Numbered from the stretch's first letter, positions 36,507 through 46,313 are shown. The stretch: 64,000 bases of DNA from Pedobacter sp. MR2016-24 (GCF_026239655.1 NZ_JAPIVO010000005.1:186001-250000); one strand, 5' to 3'. Program-made: numbers and translations. Notes: generated by a model from the letters alone, not told the origin.

Positions 36507-37332
36507 CTTTGGTTCTGTATTGCCTGTAGACAAAATAACCTGCAGCAATCAGTAATAACAGCATCCATAAATTGGTCAGAATCAATATAAATTCTTTGAA
36601 TATATCCCACCCGTTTTGAAAGCCGAGACCGAAGCGCTTAAAAAAATCAGGTCTGAAATCAGATAAGTTATCGTTTGATACCAGCATTTTAGTCACCGTA
36701 TTTCCCTGGTAAAAATTAAGTGTGATCGTACTGTATTTTACCCTTCCCATGATATTCAGGTTTTCAATTTTACTGTCTACATACTGATTTTTCAAATCTA
36801 GCTTTGCCTGTACAGTACTGCTCTTTTTAGCAGGAAGGTCACCCAGCTGCTCCACTGCCTCAGCTTTATTGTTGTTCTTTAGCTGATTAGACAGGTAGGT
36901 ACTACCCACATCATCCATTTTTAAAGATTGTGTATCAATGAATACGGCCATCTTTGCTACCTTGTTGGTAAACTCATCCAGTTTTTCTGAAGGAACTTTA
37001 GCGATCATAAAACCACCGGTACGGTAAGAGGTCAATTCCAGCAGGGAATCCGCTGAATATTTCACCTTCTCATTATTCTGGACTTCACTTTCTATGGAGA
37101 ATTCGGCTACAAAACCACCCGTTGCAGTGACTACCTGACTTAACTGTTCTTTGGTTGACTGCACATTTTTTACCCTGAAGCGCATGTCTGCCGTCTTAAT
37201 GATTTTTTCTGTCAGCGTCGTATCTGCTGTTTTGAGTGTCTCCATTTCATCCATGGACTCATGTGATCTTTTTTCATTACTGCAGCCCAAAGCCACTACT
37301 GCGATTACGCAGTAAATTAAATACTTTTTCAT
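36499..37332 (-). CDS. DUF4349 lipoprotein
   Basis: Envelope protein of unknown function. The 277 residues start with a lipobox VALGC (Cys17). The DUF4349 domain follows: KIIKTADMRFRVKNVQSTKEQLSQVVTATGGFVAEF, then FMIAKVPSEKLDEFTNKVAKMA, and a coiled-coil-like middle (NNNKAEAVEQLGDLPAKKSSTVQAKLDLKNQYVDSKIENLN). One C-terminal membrane helix (about 246-268) precedes a basic tail. The frame opens 12 codons earlier, but the ATG at 37332 gives a clean lipoprotein signal. The gene is monocistronic. Confidence 0.82.
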   Translation of the reverse strand: MKKYLIYCVIAVVALGCSNEKRSHESMDEMETLKTADTTLTEKIIKTADMRFRVKNVQSTKEQLSQVVTATGGFVAEFSIESEVQNNEKVKYSADSLLELTSYRTGGFMIAKVPSEKLDEFTNKVAKMAVFIDTQSLKMDDVGSTYLSNQLKNNNKAEAVEQLGDLPAKKSSTVQAKLDLKNQYVDSKIENLNIMGRVKYSTITLNFYQGNTVTKMLVSNDNLSDFRPDFFKRFGLGFQNGWDIFKEFILILTNLWMLLLLIAAGYFVYRQYRTKVS

Positions 37333-37502
37333 AAGGTTATATTTGAGTCGTAAAGGTTCAGAAGCCAAAAAAGGACTTCCTGGTTAAATTTTTAATTTTC
37401 CAGCTGATCATCATTTCATCAGGATAAATATTAACGCTTTTAACCTTAATACCATTTTGGTACTTTGGTAACCCTTCAACTTTCAATTAACAGAAATATT
37501 AC

Positions 37503-37544
37503 AAAAAAAAAGCCCTGTAACCCTCTTGAATAGGGTTACAGGGC
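37503..37544 (-). terminator. Rho-independent terminator of the Gfo/Idh - TIM-barrel - repeat-protein operon
   Basis: A perfect 13-bp stem, arms 37512-37524 and 37532-37544 (GCCCTGTAACCCT with its complement), has a 7-base loop. Read on the minus strand it is followed by a T run, seen as A at 37503-37511. It lies 16 bases beyond the stop of the last gene. Confidence 0.93.
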
Positions 37545-37560
37545 ATATAAATTTAGCTGA

Positions 37561-39876
37561 CTAACGTCTCTTACTTACATAAGTACTGAAATATCCGCAT
37601 TCATTTAAAACTTCCCTGTAGTAATTCGTCTGACTGTACTGGCTCATCAGTTCGGCAAAGTATTTCCCTGTAGGAATCTTATCCAGTTGAAAGTACCAGG
37701 AGTTTCTGTTCTCTTCCGATTCCATCATCCTGTTGTACTCATTGTTATGGTCGCACTTACTGGCCATAAAGGTAAATTTGGCTTTCAGCTCTTTGGTTTT
37801 AGCATTCGTGCGGGCCAGCAGATAATATTTCTCAGCGATATGGTTATCTGTGTAAACATGCCTGAACGGCTCATCTATTCCCTGGACCATATCAGTAATA
37901 CTACCAGTAATATCTGATTGGTAAAAGTAACGCGCATTTCCATAATGGGTAATATTATAATAGGCATTTGCCAGCAGCGCCGCATTTCTGGATACATCTT
38001 TCCCTGCAGTGAGCTGTGCTTTGATATTAATCATGGTCTCCAGAAAACTTTGAGCGGTATAGCGTGTTTTACCCGGAGCAGCATGATCACAGTCGTGACA
38101 GTCATTAATGCGGATATTGAAGGGGTTACCTAATAATAGCGTTGCATTGATACCTTCTGCTTTTTTCATCATGACTAGTGCCTGATCAAGTTTCTCCTGG
38201 TAGACCAGTTGTGTAGCTTGCAAATAATAAAGGTTTTCGATCTTCACATTACAGTAATTCAGCATGGCTATCTCAAAAGGCGACTTCTTAGGTTTCGCCA
38301 ACAGGGTTTTCATGGCTTCAATTCTGGTATTGCTAAGATAAAATGCAGGATGCTGCTCAAAACAGTTGGATTTTACCAGATCACCCTGTTTTTTGTACAG
38401 CGCAGCAATCAGTTGCAGACTCTGATCTAATGCACGATGAAAACGAAGATCGGGTATAGCGTCTTTACCCTGACTTAATCGGTATAGCCAGGTCAAGGGC
38501 TCAGCCATTTTTGCCTCGGCTGCGGCGTCAATCTTCTTCAAATACTGCAAATACAATGTCCAGTCCAGAATTTTGTACTGCGCCAAAATGAGCTTATTGT
38601 CTTTCGGCAGTTGCTTTCTGGCCACGTTGTAAAATGTTTTTGCAGTAACATATTGGTGCGACAAAGCATTTAGATAACCGGCAGCTAAATTCCAGTAAAA
38701 AGGCTGGCGGGTTTTATTTTCTTTAGCAATATTCGCCACCAGCGAAATTTCTGTTTTCAGATCTATTGTTTTGTTTTTACTTTCTTCGTTTGAGTAAACG
38801 GGAGAAATACTTTGCTCTTTACTGTTAATGAGCCTGCTTAACAAAAGATCAAGCTTATCAGATTTAGGATTGATTGCGTAAATTTCTCTGATCGCCCTGA
38901 CAGGATCCTGACTGATCCCCAGCAAATGCCATAGGGTGATTTTCTCCTCGCCATTTTGTGCCAGTTTCAATGTACCAGTCCAGTCCGACTCATTCTGCGG
39001 TCTAAAGCTCCATTTACTCGGAATCTTCATCTCAAAAGAATAGTTATAACACAGGCTATATAAATAGTTTGCCCTGGCAAATTCGCCGTGCTGGTAATAA
39101 TATCCTGCAAGATAACCCATCGTACGGTAGTACATGATGTTTTTCGGAAACTGCGCTTCTTCCTGCGCAAAAAAGTCAGGTAGAGTTAGTTTGGGAGCAG
39201 TGTAGGCTGAGGATTCCTGTTTCTGCTGATAGTAATAATAACGCACCAGCTGGAACCATAAACGCTGCTTTACGAATACGTCTTTGGTTTGTGCATAAGC
39301 TGTAGTCAGCATATTTCCCAATTCAGCAGCAACAGCTTTTGGTTTTGGCTTTTCATCCCAATAGTTGTATTCCTGATTTACTGCATAACTTTCACAGGCT
39401 TTCGCCAAAGTTAAATAGGACAAAAATAAGTCTAACTGCTTCTCATCTGCATTGCTTTTGCTCAGGTCAGGCATGCCCGCAGGCAGGTCTTTTAATTTTC
39501 CTTTAAAATTACGGTATACTGAATCTGTAAAACCCTGACTGGATTTAATCAGTAAAGTATCCAATATCTGTCTGCCTACTTTTTTATCGAGATAGGCATA
39601 CCAGTCATCCACAACTTGTTTATTAAACCTGGTATTGCCATTATCATTAAACTCACTCCCATAATAAGTGGTAGAACTCTCATAAAAAAAGGGAGAATAC
39701 TGCGGGTCGACAAATGCCTCGGGTGTGAAACTGGAATTTTCATCATCATAATAGTCGCCCCCGCCACATGCCCATACGATGCCGGCTACGGTGATGGTTA
39801 ACGCACTAAAAATGAGCAGAAACTTCCCTGATATCTTTTGCTTCAATAGCTGAAGCACTGATTGATGATAATTCAT
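37561..39876 (-). CDS. Large lipoprotein with helical (TPR-like) repeats, unknown function
   Basis: I do not recognise a named family. The 771 residues start with a hydrophobic segment ending in WACGGGDYYDDEN: a probable lipobox Cys followed by glycines and acidic residues that match a surface-export signal. The rest is almost entirely paired helices of about 34 residues, for example GYLAGYYYQHGEFARANYLYSLCYN, LGNMLTTAYAQTKDVFVKQRLWFQL and QSFLETMINIKAQLTAGKDVSRNAALLANAYYNIT, consistent with TPR-type scaffolds. Its ATG lies 71 bases inside the upstream gene, implying translational coupling. It is the last gene of a three-gene operon. Confidence 0.75.
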   Translation of the reverse strand: MNYHQSVLQLLKQKISGKFLLIFSALTITVAGIVWACGGGDYYDDENSSFTPEAFVDPQYSPFFYESSTTYYGSEFNDNGNTRFNKQVVDDWYAYLDKKVGRQILDTLLIKSSQGFTDSVYRNFKGKLKDLPAGMPDLSKSNADEKQLDLFLSYLTLAKACESYAVNQEYNYWDEKPKPKAVAAELGNMLTTAYAQTKDVFVKQRLWFQLVRYYYYQQKQESSAYTAPKLTLPDFFAQEEAQFPKNIMYYRTMGYLAGYYYQHGEFARANYLYSLCYNYSFEMKIPSKWSFRPQNESDWTGTLKLAQNGEEKITLWHLLGISQDPVRAIREIYAINPKSDKLDLLLSRLINSKEQSISPVYSNEESKNKTIDLKTEISLVANIAKENKTRQPFYWNLAAGYLNALSHQYVTAKTFYNVARKQLPKDNKLILAQYKILDWTLYLQYLKKIDAAAEAKMAEPLTWLYRLSQGKDAIPDLRFHRALDQSLQLIAALYKKQGDLVKSNCFEQHPAFYLSNTRIEAMKTLLAKPKKSPFEIAMLNYCNVKIENLYYLQATQLVYQEKLDQALVMMKKAEGINATLLLGNPFNIRINDCHDCDHAAPGKTRYTAQSFLETMINIKAQLTAGKDVSRNAALLANAYYNITHYGNARYFYQSDITGSITDMVQGIDEPFRHVYTDNHIAEKYYLLARTNAKTKELKAKFTFMASKCDHNNEYNRMMESEENRNSWYFQLDKIPTGKYFAELMSQYSQTNYYREVLNECGYFSTYVSKRR

Positions 39877-40879
39877 AATAAATAATATTTCTAGTCTTTA
39901 ATTTTGCCAGGTGTTTACTTACCTGCGCTGCTGCTTCATTCAAATTATCTGTCGTAATTTCCTCCAGCTTGAAAACATCATTCTCCTTCACATAAACGCC
40001 AGACAGATAAAAGCTCTTAACAGCCCGGTATACCTCTTCGCTGGTATTCACAAAATAGTTTTTGTTGAGCAGCTGTACTTTTCCAATGCTGTTATTCACC
40101 CTTAATATTTTTCCGTTACGGATATGGATAGCCCATGAAAAAAACGGCAGCGCAACGTCCAAAGGTAATTTGTAATAAGGTAATGAAGAAATATATTTTT
40201 CTGCATCAGCAAAATTATAAATAGAATTCGGCTGTTTACTATTGGCAGAGATTTTACCCATGTTATAAAACATCAGCAACCCTTTGTCCACCGGCGGCAC
40301 CCCTGTACGCTCGGGATATTTAACCTGATGCAGACGGATAGTTGCCTCCAGCTGCCTTTTATTCAATGATTTAAAAGATTTAAGAAAGGAAAAGTATTTG
40401 TCCCTGGTAGTCACCGACCAGTCGCAATCGATTTGCACCTGCGTATACCGGATATTGTTTTTTGCCGCAATGCGGTTGATCAGCTGATTCACATTTTTAG
40501 TTAAGCTATCAATTCCCGCTACATTGATATGCTGGAAAGTTTTATTGGTGATATATACCACCGGAGTGATATTTAACCGGCCAGCGTCCTGCCTGATATC
40601 AACCTGTGCATTGGGAATGACTTCATTTTTTTCCTCATTCCATACTACATCGAAAAATCGAAGATACACTTTGTTCTGTGCGGTTTGCTGCAGCAGGTCT
40701 GCGGCTTTCTGATCTAACAAAAAAGACGTTTTCCAATAATAAAATGCAGTATTTGCAGAAGACTGTTTCTTTTTACAACCTGAGCAAAAAAAGATCAGGA
40801 CACAGCAAAAAATCAATACAACATCAATCCTGTTAACCGTACTACCATTATGTATTAATCCATTATTCTCAACTGTCAT
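39806..40879 (-). CDS. Lipoprotein with a TIM-barrel-like domain (possible DUF3142/glycosidase-like)
   Basis: The 357-residue protein has a lipobox FCSGC (Cys35) after a long n-region, then KKKQ. The mature part reads like a sugar-acting (beta/alpha)8 barrel: FYYWKTSFLLD, KVYLRFFDVVWNEE, PVVYITN, YTQVQIDCDWS (a strand ending in acidic residues), ATIRLHQVKYPERTGVPPVDKGLLMFYNMG and LPLDVALPFFSWAI. These recall DUF3142 proteins, but I am not certain. Catalytic residues cannot be assigned. Its start overlaps the end of the Gfo/Idh gene by 11 bases and its end overlaps the next gene by 71 bases. Confidence 0.65.
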   Translation of the reverse strand: MTVENNGLIHNGSTVNRIDVVLIFCCVLIFFCSGCKKKQSSANTAFYYWKTSFLLDQKAADLLQQTAQNKVYLRFFDVVWNEEKNEVIPNAQVDIRQDAGRLNITPVVYITNKTFQHINVAGIDSLTKNVNQLINRIAAKNNIRYTQVQIDCDWSVTTRDKYFSFLKSFKSLNKRQLEATIRLHQVKYPERTGVPPVDKGLLMFYNMGKISANSKQPNSIYNFADAEKYISSLPYYKLPLDVALPFFSWAIHIRNGKILRVNNSIGKVQLLNKNYFVNTSEEVYRAVKSFYLSGVYVKENDVFKLEEITTDNLNEAAAQVSKHLAKLKTRNIIYYELSSISASAIEAKDIREVSAHF

Positions 40880-41888
40880 GCGTAAGAATAATGATCTGCT
40901 GAAGAATCTGATCCTGGCTTACCGGATAGGGTGCCCCATTCCTGATGGTCTGGTATACGGCTTCAAATAAGTTCAGATAAGTCGACTTTACGGTTGGAAT
41001 CGATACTTGCGTTTTATCGCCATTTTCCGCGATCTGTGTCAACAGCCCCTCCTTCCCCGGAGCTTCAATTCCAAATGACGGATGGTTCGGATGCATGTCT
41101 GCAAGCAATTGCTGCTCCTGTATATCTGAACGCTCTTTAACATATGATCCCCGTGTACCGTTAAGAATAAATGCAGGCTGTACATCGGCAACCAGCATGC
41201 TGATGGTGATAAATACCTGTACGTGACCAGGGTATTTTAAATGAATATGTGCATAATCATCTACTTGTGTACCAGGGCGATAATGTCCAAGCGTTTTGGT
41301 CCATTCCAGTGGATTACCGAAAAGCTCCAAAACCATATCCAGCATATGCGGTCCCAGATCAAATAACAATCCGCTTCCAGGCATGGGTGTTTCTTTGGCT
41401 ACTTTGGGTCCTATGCCATAACGGTACCTGTCATAACGCAAATGTGCTTCTACCATCCTCCCTAGTTTTCCCGAAGCCAGCACTTCCTTTACGGATAAAA
41501 AATCGCTATCATAACGGCGGTTTTGATAAGGTAAAATATAAAGACCTGCTGCTGCAGCTTCCGCGAACAAAATTTCTGCCTCTTCGCTGGTCACCGCGAA
41601 AGGTTTTTCTATCAATACATTTTTACCCGCACGCAGTGCTTTCAGTGCAAACTCGAAGTGTGTATAGTTAGGCGTATTGACAACAACCAGTTCTAAATCA
41701 GAATTTTCCATTAATTCTTCTACTGAGTTGTAACTGATAATATCAGGAAAACGAAGGTGGGCTTTCTTTTCAGACCGCTCTGCAACTGCCATCAGATTGA
41801 ATCCGGGATGTGCGTCTAAAAACGGTGAATGAAAAAGTTTCCCGGACATTCCGAAGGATAATATTCCAGTATTTATAGGTTTTTGCAT
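40869..41888 (-). CDS. Gfo/Idh/MocA-family NAD(P)-dependent oxidoreductase
   Basis: Dehydrogenase that typically acts on sugars, inositols or their derivatives. The 339 residues have the N-terminal Rossmann fold (NTGILSFGMSGKLFHSPFLDAHPGFNLMAVAER), the family signature EKP (94-96) in VLIEKPFAVT, with Lys95 as the usual catalytic lysine, and a C-terminal alpha/beta domain that starts near SGKLGRMVEAHLRYDRY. The HMLDMVLELFG block carries the expected His. It is the first gene of an overlapping three-gene operon with a TIM-barrel-like lipoprotein and a helical-repeat lipoprotein, which hints at glycan-derived substrates. Confidence 0.9.
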   Translation of the reverse strand: MQKPINTGILSFGMSGKLFHSPFLDAHPGFNLMAVAERSEKKAHLRFPDIISYNSVEELMENSDLELVVVNTPNYTHFEFALKALRAGKNVLIEKPFAVTSEEAEILFAEAAAAGLYILPYQNRRYDSDFLSVKEVLASGKLGRMVEAHLRYDRYRYGIGPKVAKETPMPGSGLLFDLGPHMLDMVLELFGNPLEWTKTLGHYRPGTQVDDYAHIHLKYPGHVQVFITISMLVADVQPAFILNGTRGSYVKERSDIQEQQLLADMHPNHPSFGIEAPGKEGLLTQIAENGDKTQVSIPTVKSTYLNLFEAVYQTIRNGAPYPVSQDQILQQIIILTHDS

Positions 41889-41968
41889 ATGTAAAGCTAT
41901 AAAATGCGGCTGTCTTTTATAGCAATACCCGTTATTTTTACGAAATTTACTATCCTAAATTTATTCAG

Positions 41969-42661
41969 ATGCGTGATTATAAAATGGAAGCAGCTTTAGC
42001 TGCAGTAGAATTTATAAAAGAAAATCAGACGATTGGTCTTGGAGCCGGAACGACCATCTTCCACCTGACAGACCTGCTCTGCAGTAATCCCGGACGGGCG
42101 AAAACGCTGACCTTTGTCTCTTCTTCATTTAAAACACGTAATTACCTGTATAAAAAAGGCTTAAAAATACAGTCCTCAGCATTTACGGAAAATCTGGATA
42201 TCTATTTTGATGGTTGTGACCAGTTCGACAAAGCGCTGAATGCGCTTAAAAGTGGCGGCGGCATCCATACCAGTGAAAAGGTTCTTGCCAGTATGGCTAC
42301 AGAATTTATCCTGATTGGTGATGATGGGAAATCAGTAGCAGCACTGGACCATACTTATCCATTGGTGATAGAAATACTTCCGGAAGCATTGCCGCTGGTA
42401 CTCAGCAAAATTGCCTTTCTGTATCCGGAGAGTAATGTTACGCTGAGGATGAGCAGTGAAAAAGACGGGGCATTGATTTCGGATAATGGAAATTTGCTGG
42501 CGGATATAAAATTCCCTGTTTTACCCCCATTGGCAGAATTAAATGTGAGCATTAAAATGATACCCGGTATTGTAGAACATTCTTTGTTTTATGGACTGGC
42601 GACTAAAGCGGTTATCGCAGGTAAACAAGGTATTACTATGATGGAGCCACAAAGAAGCTGA
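41969..42661 (+). CDS. rpiA: Ribose-5-phosphate isomerase A
   Basis: Interconverts ribose 5-phosphate and ribulose 5-phosphate in the pentose phosphate pathway. The 230 residues carry GLGAGTT (23-29), the catalytic-loop DGCDQ (81-85, equivalent to DGADE, here with Gln at the last place), and SGGGIHTSEKVLA, which replaces the usual GGGG(A)(L)..EK block; Glu103 lies at the catalytic-base position. These changes make it a divergent member, but length and fold pattern fit. It is read alone, with a hairpin five bases past the stop. Confidence 0.88.
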   Translation: MRDYKMEAALAAVEFIKENQTIGLGAGTTIFHLTDLLCSNPGRAKTLTFVSSSFKTRNYLYKKGLKIQSSAFTENLDIYFDGCDQFDKALNALKSGGGIHTSEKVLASMATEFILIGDDGKSVAALDHTYPLVIEILPEALPLVLSKIAFLYPESNVTLRMSSEKDGALISDNGNLLADIKFPVLPPLAELNVSIKMIPGIVEHSLFYGLATKAVIAGKQGITMMEPQRS

Positions 42662-42665
42662 ATTG

Positions 42666-42687
42666 AATAACAATTTCAATTGTTATT
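42666..42687. terminator. AT-rich hairpin after rpiA
   Basis: A perfect 10-bp dyad, AATAACAATT (42666-42675), TC, AATTGTTATT (42678-42687), begins five bases after the rpiA stop. It overlaps the -33 element of the next promoter, so it could be a weak terminator or an operator. Confidence 0.45.
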
Positions 42688-42717
42688 TGTATTCTTAAGC
42701 AGGTTTCATTAGATTTA
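42686..42717 (+). promoter_or_regulatory. Promoter of the DUF885 gene pair
   Basis: TTTG (42686-42689), a 20-base spacer and TAGATTTA (42710-42717; one mismatch to TAnnTTTG) match the Bacteroidota housekeeping promoter, 18 bases before the first DUF885 start codon. Confidence 0.5.
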
Positions 42718-42735
42718 ATTACCTAAACCCAACTA

Positions 42736-44514
42736 ATGAAACAATTAATTTACGCCTTAATACTTACAGGTGCAGTTACCGCTTGTAAACAAAAAGATCA
42801 TCAAACCGGACAAAAGAAGGATCAGCATTTCGACAAGTTATGTGACGCCTATTACGAAGAGGGGCTGAAGCTCTTTCCTATAGGTGCAACTTATGCAGGC
42901 GATACCAGATATAATGATCTTTTGCCTAATGACGGTTCTGCTGCTTTTCAGCATGAGGTGAAAGCTTATTATACCAAATACCTGGATAGCCTTAAACACT
43001 ACGACCGTAGCGGCCTGGACGTAAATGACCAGCTTTCTTACGATGTCTTAAAGGACCAGGCAGAAATAAGCCTGGAAGGGCTTAAGTTTCATTTAGAATA
43101 TTTCCCATTTAACCAGATGTTCTCACTGCCGCTAACCATAGGTCAGCTGGGTTCCGGAACTGGTGCCCAGCCATTTAAGACAGTGAAAGACTATGAAGAC
43201 TGGTTAAAACGTATCTCTGCATTTACTGTATGGGCAGATACTGCCATTGGTAATTTCAAAAAAGGGATGCAGGCCGGCATGGTATTTCCAAAATCCCTGG
43301 TGGTAAAAACCTACCCTCAGATGTATAGTATGGTGGTAACCGATCCTGCAAAAAGTATTTTCTACGGCCCTATCACGCGTATGCCGAAAGATTTCACTGC
43401 TGCTGACAGAAGCAGGTTTACCGAAGCCTACAAAAAAGCAATTCTTACACAGCTTGTTCCTGCTTACAAAAGATTGGGAGACTTCCTTAAAAATGATTAC
43501 CTGCCTGAAGCGAGACTAACTGATGGCATTTCCTCCTTACCAGGTGGAACGGAGATTTATGCTTATCTGGTCAAACAACAAACTACTACCCTGAAAAAAC
43601 CGGAAGAAATTTACCAGACAGGTTTACAGGAAGTTGCCCGTATCAAGGGACAAATGGACAGTATTAAAAATCAGGCAGGCTTTAAAGGAGACCTGAAAGC
43701 TTTTTTTGACTACATGAAAACTGATCCGAAGTTTATGCCTTACCAAACGGCCAAAGAGGTACTTGATGCTTTTGAAAATATACACCAACGGATGGAACCA
43801 CAGTTAAAGTCAATGTTTAAAAATGTTCCTAAAACACCTTTTGAAATCAGACAGACTGAAGCCTTCAGGGCCGCATCCGCCAGTGCAGAGTACAATCAGG
43901 GTTCGGCAGACGGAAAAAGACCGGGTATATTTTATGTGCCGATACTTGATGCTAAAAAATTCAACACGACCTCAGGCATGGAATCATTGTTCCTGCATGA
44001 AGCAATCCCTGGTCACCATTACCAGATCTCACTAACACAGGAAAACACCAGCTTGCCGAAGTTCCGCAGATTTGGCATACACAACGCTTATGTAGAAGGA
44101 TGGGCGCTTTATTGCGAATCCTTAGGTAAGGAACTAGGCTTGTACGCAGACCCTTATCAGCATATGGGGGCACTGGGTGACGAAATGCACAGGGCAGTTA
44201 GGCTGGTAGTTGATGTTGCAATCCATACAAAAAACATGAGCAGAGCAGAGGCTATCAAATATATGATGGACAATGAAGCCATTACAGAGGAAGGCGCAAC
44301 GGCAGAAATTGAACGTTATATGGCTATCCCTGCGCAGGCACTGGGCTATAAAACCGGTGCAATGAAAATCCGCGAGTTAAGAACCCGGTATGAAAAAGAA
44401 TTGGGTACCAGATTTAAGCTTTCGGACTTCCATGAACAGGTACTGAAAGACGGATCATTGCCACTGGGTGTCTTCGAAAATAAAATGAACACCTGGGCTG
44501 AGCATATAAAATAG
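42736..44514 (+). CDS. DUF885 metallopeptidase-like lipoprotein (first copy)
   Basis: DUF885 proteins resemble M32-type zinc carboxypeptidases and are mostly uncharacterised. The 592 residues start with a lipobox VTAC (Cys17). The N-terminal half is helical (TYAGDTRYNDLLPND..YLDSLKHYDRSGLDVNDQLSYDVLKDQ), and the C-terminal half carries the metal motif HEAIPGHH (421-428) followed by NAYVEGWALYCESLGKELG, whose Glu residues complete the site. The signal places it in the envelope. A second DUF885 gene starts four bases after the stop, so the pair is co-transcribed and may have different specificities. Confidence 0.88.
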   Translation: MKQLIYALILTGAVTACKQKDHQTGQKKDQHFDKLCDAYYEEGLKLFPIGATYAGDTRYNDLLPNDGSAAFQHEVKAYYTKYLDSLKHYDRSGLDVNDQLSYDVLKDQAEISLEGLKFHLEYFPFNQMFSLPLTIGQLGSGTGAQPFKTVKDYEDWLKRISAFTVWADTAIGNFKKGMQAGMVFPKSLVVKTYPQMYSMVVTDPAKSIFYGPITRMPKDFTAADRSRFTEAYKKAILTQLVPAYKRLGDFLKNDYLPEARLTDGISSLPGGTEIYAYLVKQQTTTLKKPEEIYQTGLQEVARIKGQMDSIKNQAGFKGDLKAFFDYMKTDPKFMPYQTAKEVLDAFENIHQRMEPQLKSMFKNVPKTPFEIRQTEAFRAASASAEYNQGSADGKRPGIFYVPILDAKKFNTTSGMESLFLHEAIPGHHYQISLTQENTSLPKFRRFGIHNAYVEGWALYCESLGKELGLYADPYQHMGALGDEMHRAVRLVVDVAIHTKNMSRAEAIKYMMDNEAITEEGATAEIERYMAIPAQALGYKTGAMKIRELRTRYEKELGTRFKLSDFHEQVLKDGSLPLGVFENKMNTWAEHIK

Positions 44515-44518
44515 AAAT

Positions 44519-46306
44519 ATGAGAACTAACAAACACCCACTACTAAACCTGGCCACCATTGCTGTATTCTTCTTATCGGCAGGTAATATAAAAGCACAGA
44601 TAAAGACAGCAGAAAATTCCCCGGCATGGGTAAGTAAGTCTGACAAGTATACACAACAGCTGATAGATCTGGATATTAAATATTCTCCTGAATATGGTTC
44701 ATCCCAGGGATTAGCTAAATATGATACACAGATATCGGTTCCAACGCTGGCAACTCAGCTGGCGGAAAGAAAAGAAAAAGAAGCCCTGGTCATTCGTTTT
44801 CTTGCAGCTGTAAAAATAGAAAAAGAAACACCAGTTATACAGGATTTAAATATTCTGGTGAATAGCATGAAACTGAACTTTCGTCAGCAGGATTTTGAAA
44901 CGAAAAGACAGGTACCTTTTCACAATGCATCTTCATTAATTTACAGCGGATTGCAAATATTGCTGGATGACCAGACACCTGCAGAAAGGCGGGCTGCAGC
45001 TGTAACCCGAATCAGAAAATACGCCGGGATGGAAAAGGGATATCAACCGATTACAGATTTGCTCAAAGCCAGGGTAATAAAGCAGATTGCAGGAAAGGAC
45101 ATGATTTATCCTTCGAGACAGCAAATGGAAACTGAACTTTCCCGCAATGCGAGTATTGTAAATGGTATTTCAGAATTGTGCCAGAAATATAAATTGAGCG
45201 GGTGGGAAAAGCCCTATGCCGAATTGAAGAAACAACTGGAGGAATATGATCTATGGGTACGTGATCATGTATTAATTAAGGCCAGAAAAGATTTCAGACT
45301 GCCCCCTGAGGAATATGCGATGGCATTAGAAGGTTACGGAATTAACATTCCGCCGGCTGAGATTGCTCAAATGGCACATATTGCTTTTACAGCCATACAA
45401 AACGAGATGAAGCCTATAGCTGAAGAAATTGCAAAAAAACGTAACTTCAGTTCGACTGATTACAGAGCTGTGATTGCCGAACTTAAAAAGGAACAAATCC
45501 ATGGAGATTCCATCATCCCGCTTTATGAGCGTCATTTAAAAGATATTGAAGAAATCATCCGCCAGCATCAATTGGTTACGCTCCCCGACCGACCAGCGAT
45601 CATTCGCCTGGCCACTGCAGCAGAAACGGCACAGTCGCCCGCCCCTCACATGGTCCCTCCCCCGTTTTTAAACAATACTGGCCAGCGTGGTGTATTTGTA
45701 CTCCCGTTGAACATGCCTGCGGCACCGGGAGAAAAGAATCCAAATAAATATGACGATTTCACCTTTGACGCGGCATCCTGGACAATTACTGCACACGAGG
45801 CCAGACCAGGTCACGAACTGCAATTTGACAAGATGGTAGAAGAAGGTGTATCTAAGGCACGTGCTATTTATGCTTTCAATTCTACGAATGCAGAAGGCTG
45901 GGGTCTGTATTCAGAATATATAACCCGACCATACATGCCACTTGAAGGTCAGTTGGTATCGCTCGACTACCGTCTACTACGCGCAGCACGCGCTTTTCTG
46001 GATCCTGAATTACAGGCAGGAAAAATTACCCAGCAGCAGGCGCTTGAGGTATTGACTCAGGAAGTGGTACAATCAAAGGCCTTCGCACAACAGGAGGTAG
46101 AACGTTATACGATCAAGGCACCCGGACAGGCAAATAGCTACTTCTATGGATTTACAAAAATGCTGGCTTTAAGAAAAGATACAGAACAAGCTTTAGGTAC
46201 CAAATTTCAGGCTTTAAAATTCCATGATTTTATCTTATCCCAAGGATTATTGCCACCAGCCCTCATAAGGGACGCGGTAATGAAAGAATTTGTCCCAAAA
46301 CAGTAA
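44519..46306 (+). CDS. DUF885 metallopeptidase-like protein (second copy)
   Basis: The 595 residues have a cleaved signal peptide (cut after IKA, about residue 26) rather than a lipobox, so this copy is probably soluble in the periplasm. The metal motif is HEARPGHE (426-433), followed by NSTNAEGWGLYSEYITRP. Sequence similarity to the first copy is limited to these blocks and overall layout, so this is an old divergence rather than a recent duplication. It lies four bases downstream of the first copy and ends seven bases before a long perfect palindrome. Confidence 0.88.
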   Translation: MRTNKHPLLNLATIAVFFLSAGNIKAQIKTAENSPAWVSKSDKYTQQLIDLDIKYSPEYGSSQGLAKYDTQISVPTLATQLAERKEKEALVIRFLAAVKIEKETPVIQDLNILVNSMKLNFRQQDFETKRQVPFHNASSLIYSGLQILLDDQTPAERRAAAVTRIRKYAGMEKGYQPITDLLKARVIKQIAGKDMIYPSRQQMETELSRNASIVNGISELCQKYKLSGWEKPYAELKKQLEEYDLWVRDHVLIKARKDFRLPPEEYAMALEGYGINIPPAEIAQMAHIAFTAIQNEMKPIAEEIAKKRNFSSTDYRAVIAELKKEQIHGDSIIPLYERHLKDIEEIIRQHQLVTLPDRPAIIRLATAAETAQSPAPHMVPPPFLNNTGQRGVFVLPLNMPAAPGEKNPNKYDDFTFDAASWTITAHEARPGHELQFDKMVEEGVSKARAIYAFNSTNAEGWGLYSEYITRPYMPLEGQLVSLDYRLLRAARAFLDPELQAGKITQQQALEVLTQEVVQSKAFAQQEVERYTIKAPGQANSYFYGFTKMLALRKDTEQALGTKFQALKFHDFILSQGLLPPALIRDAVMKEFVPKQ

Positions 46307-46313
46307 TAATACC

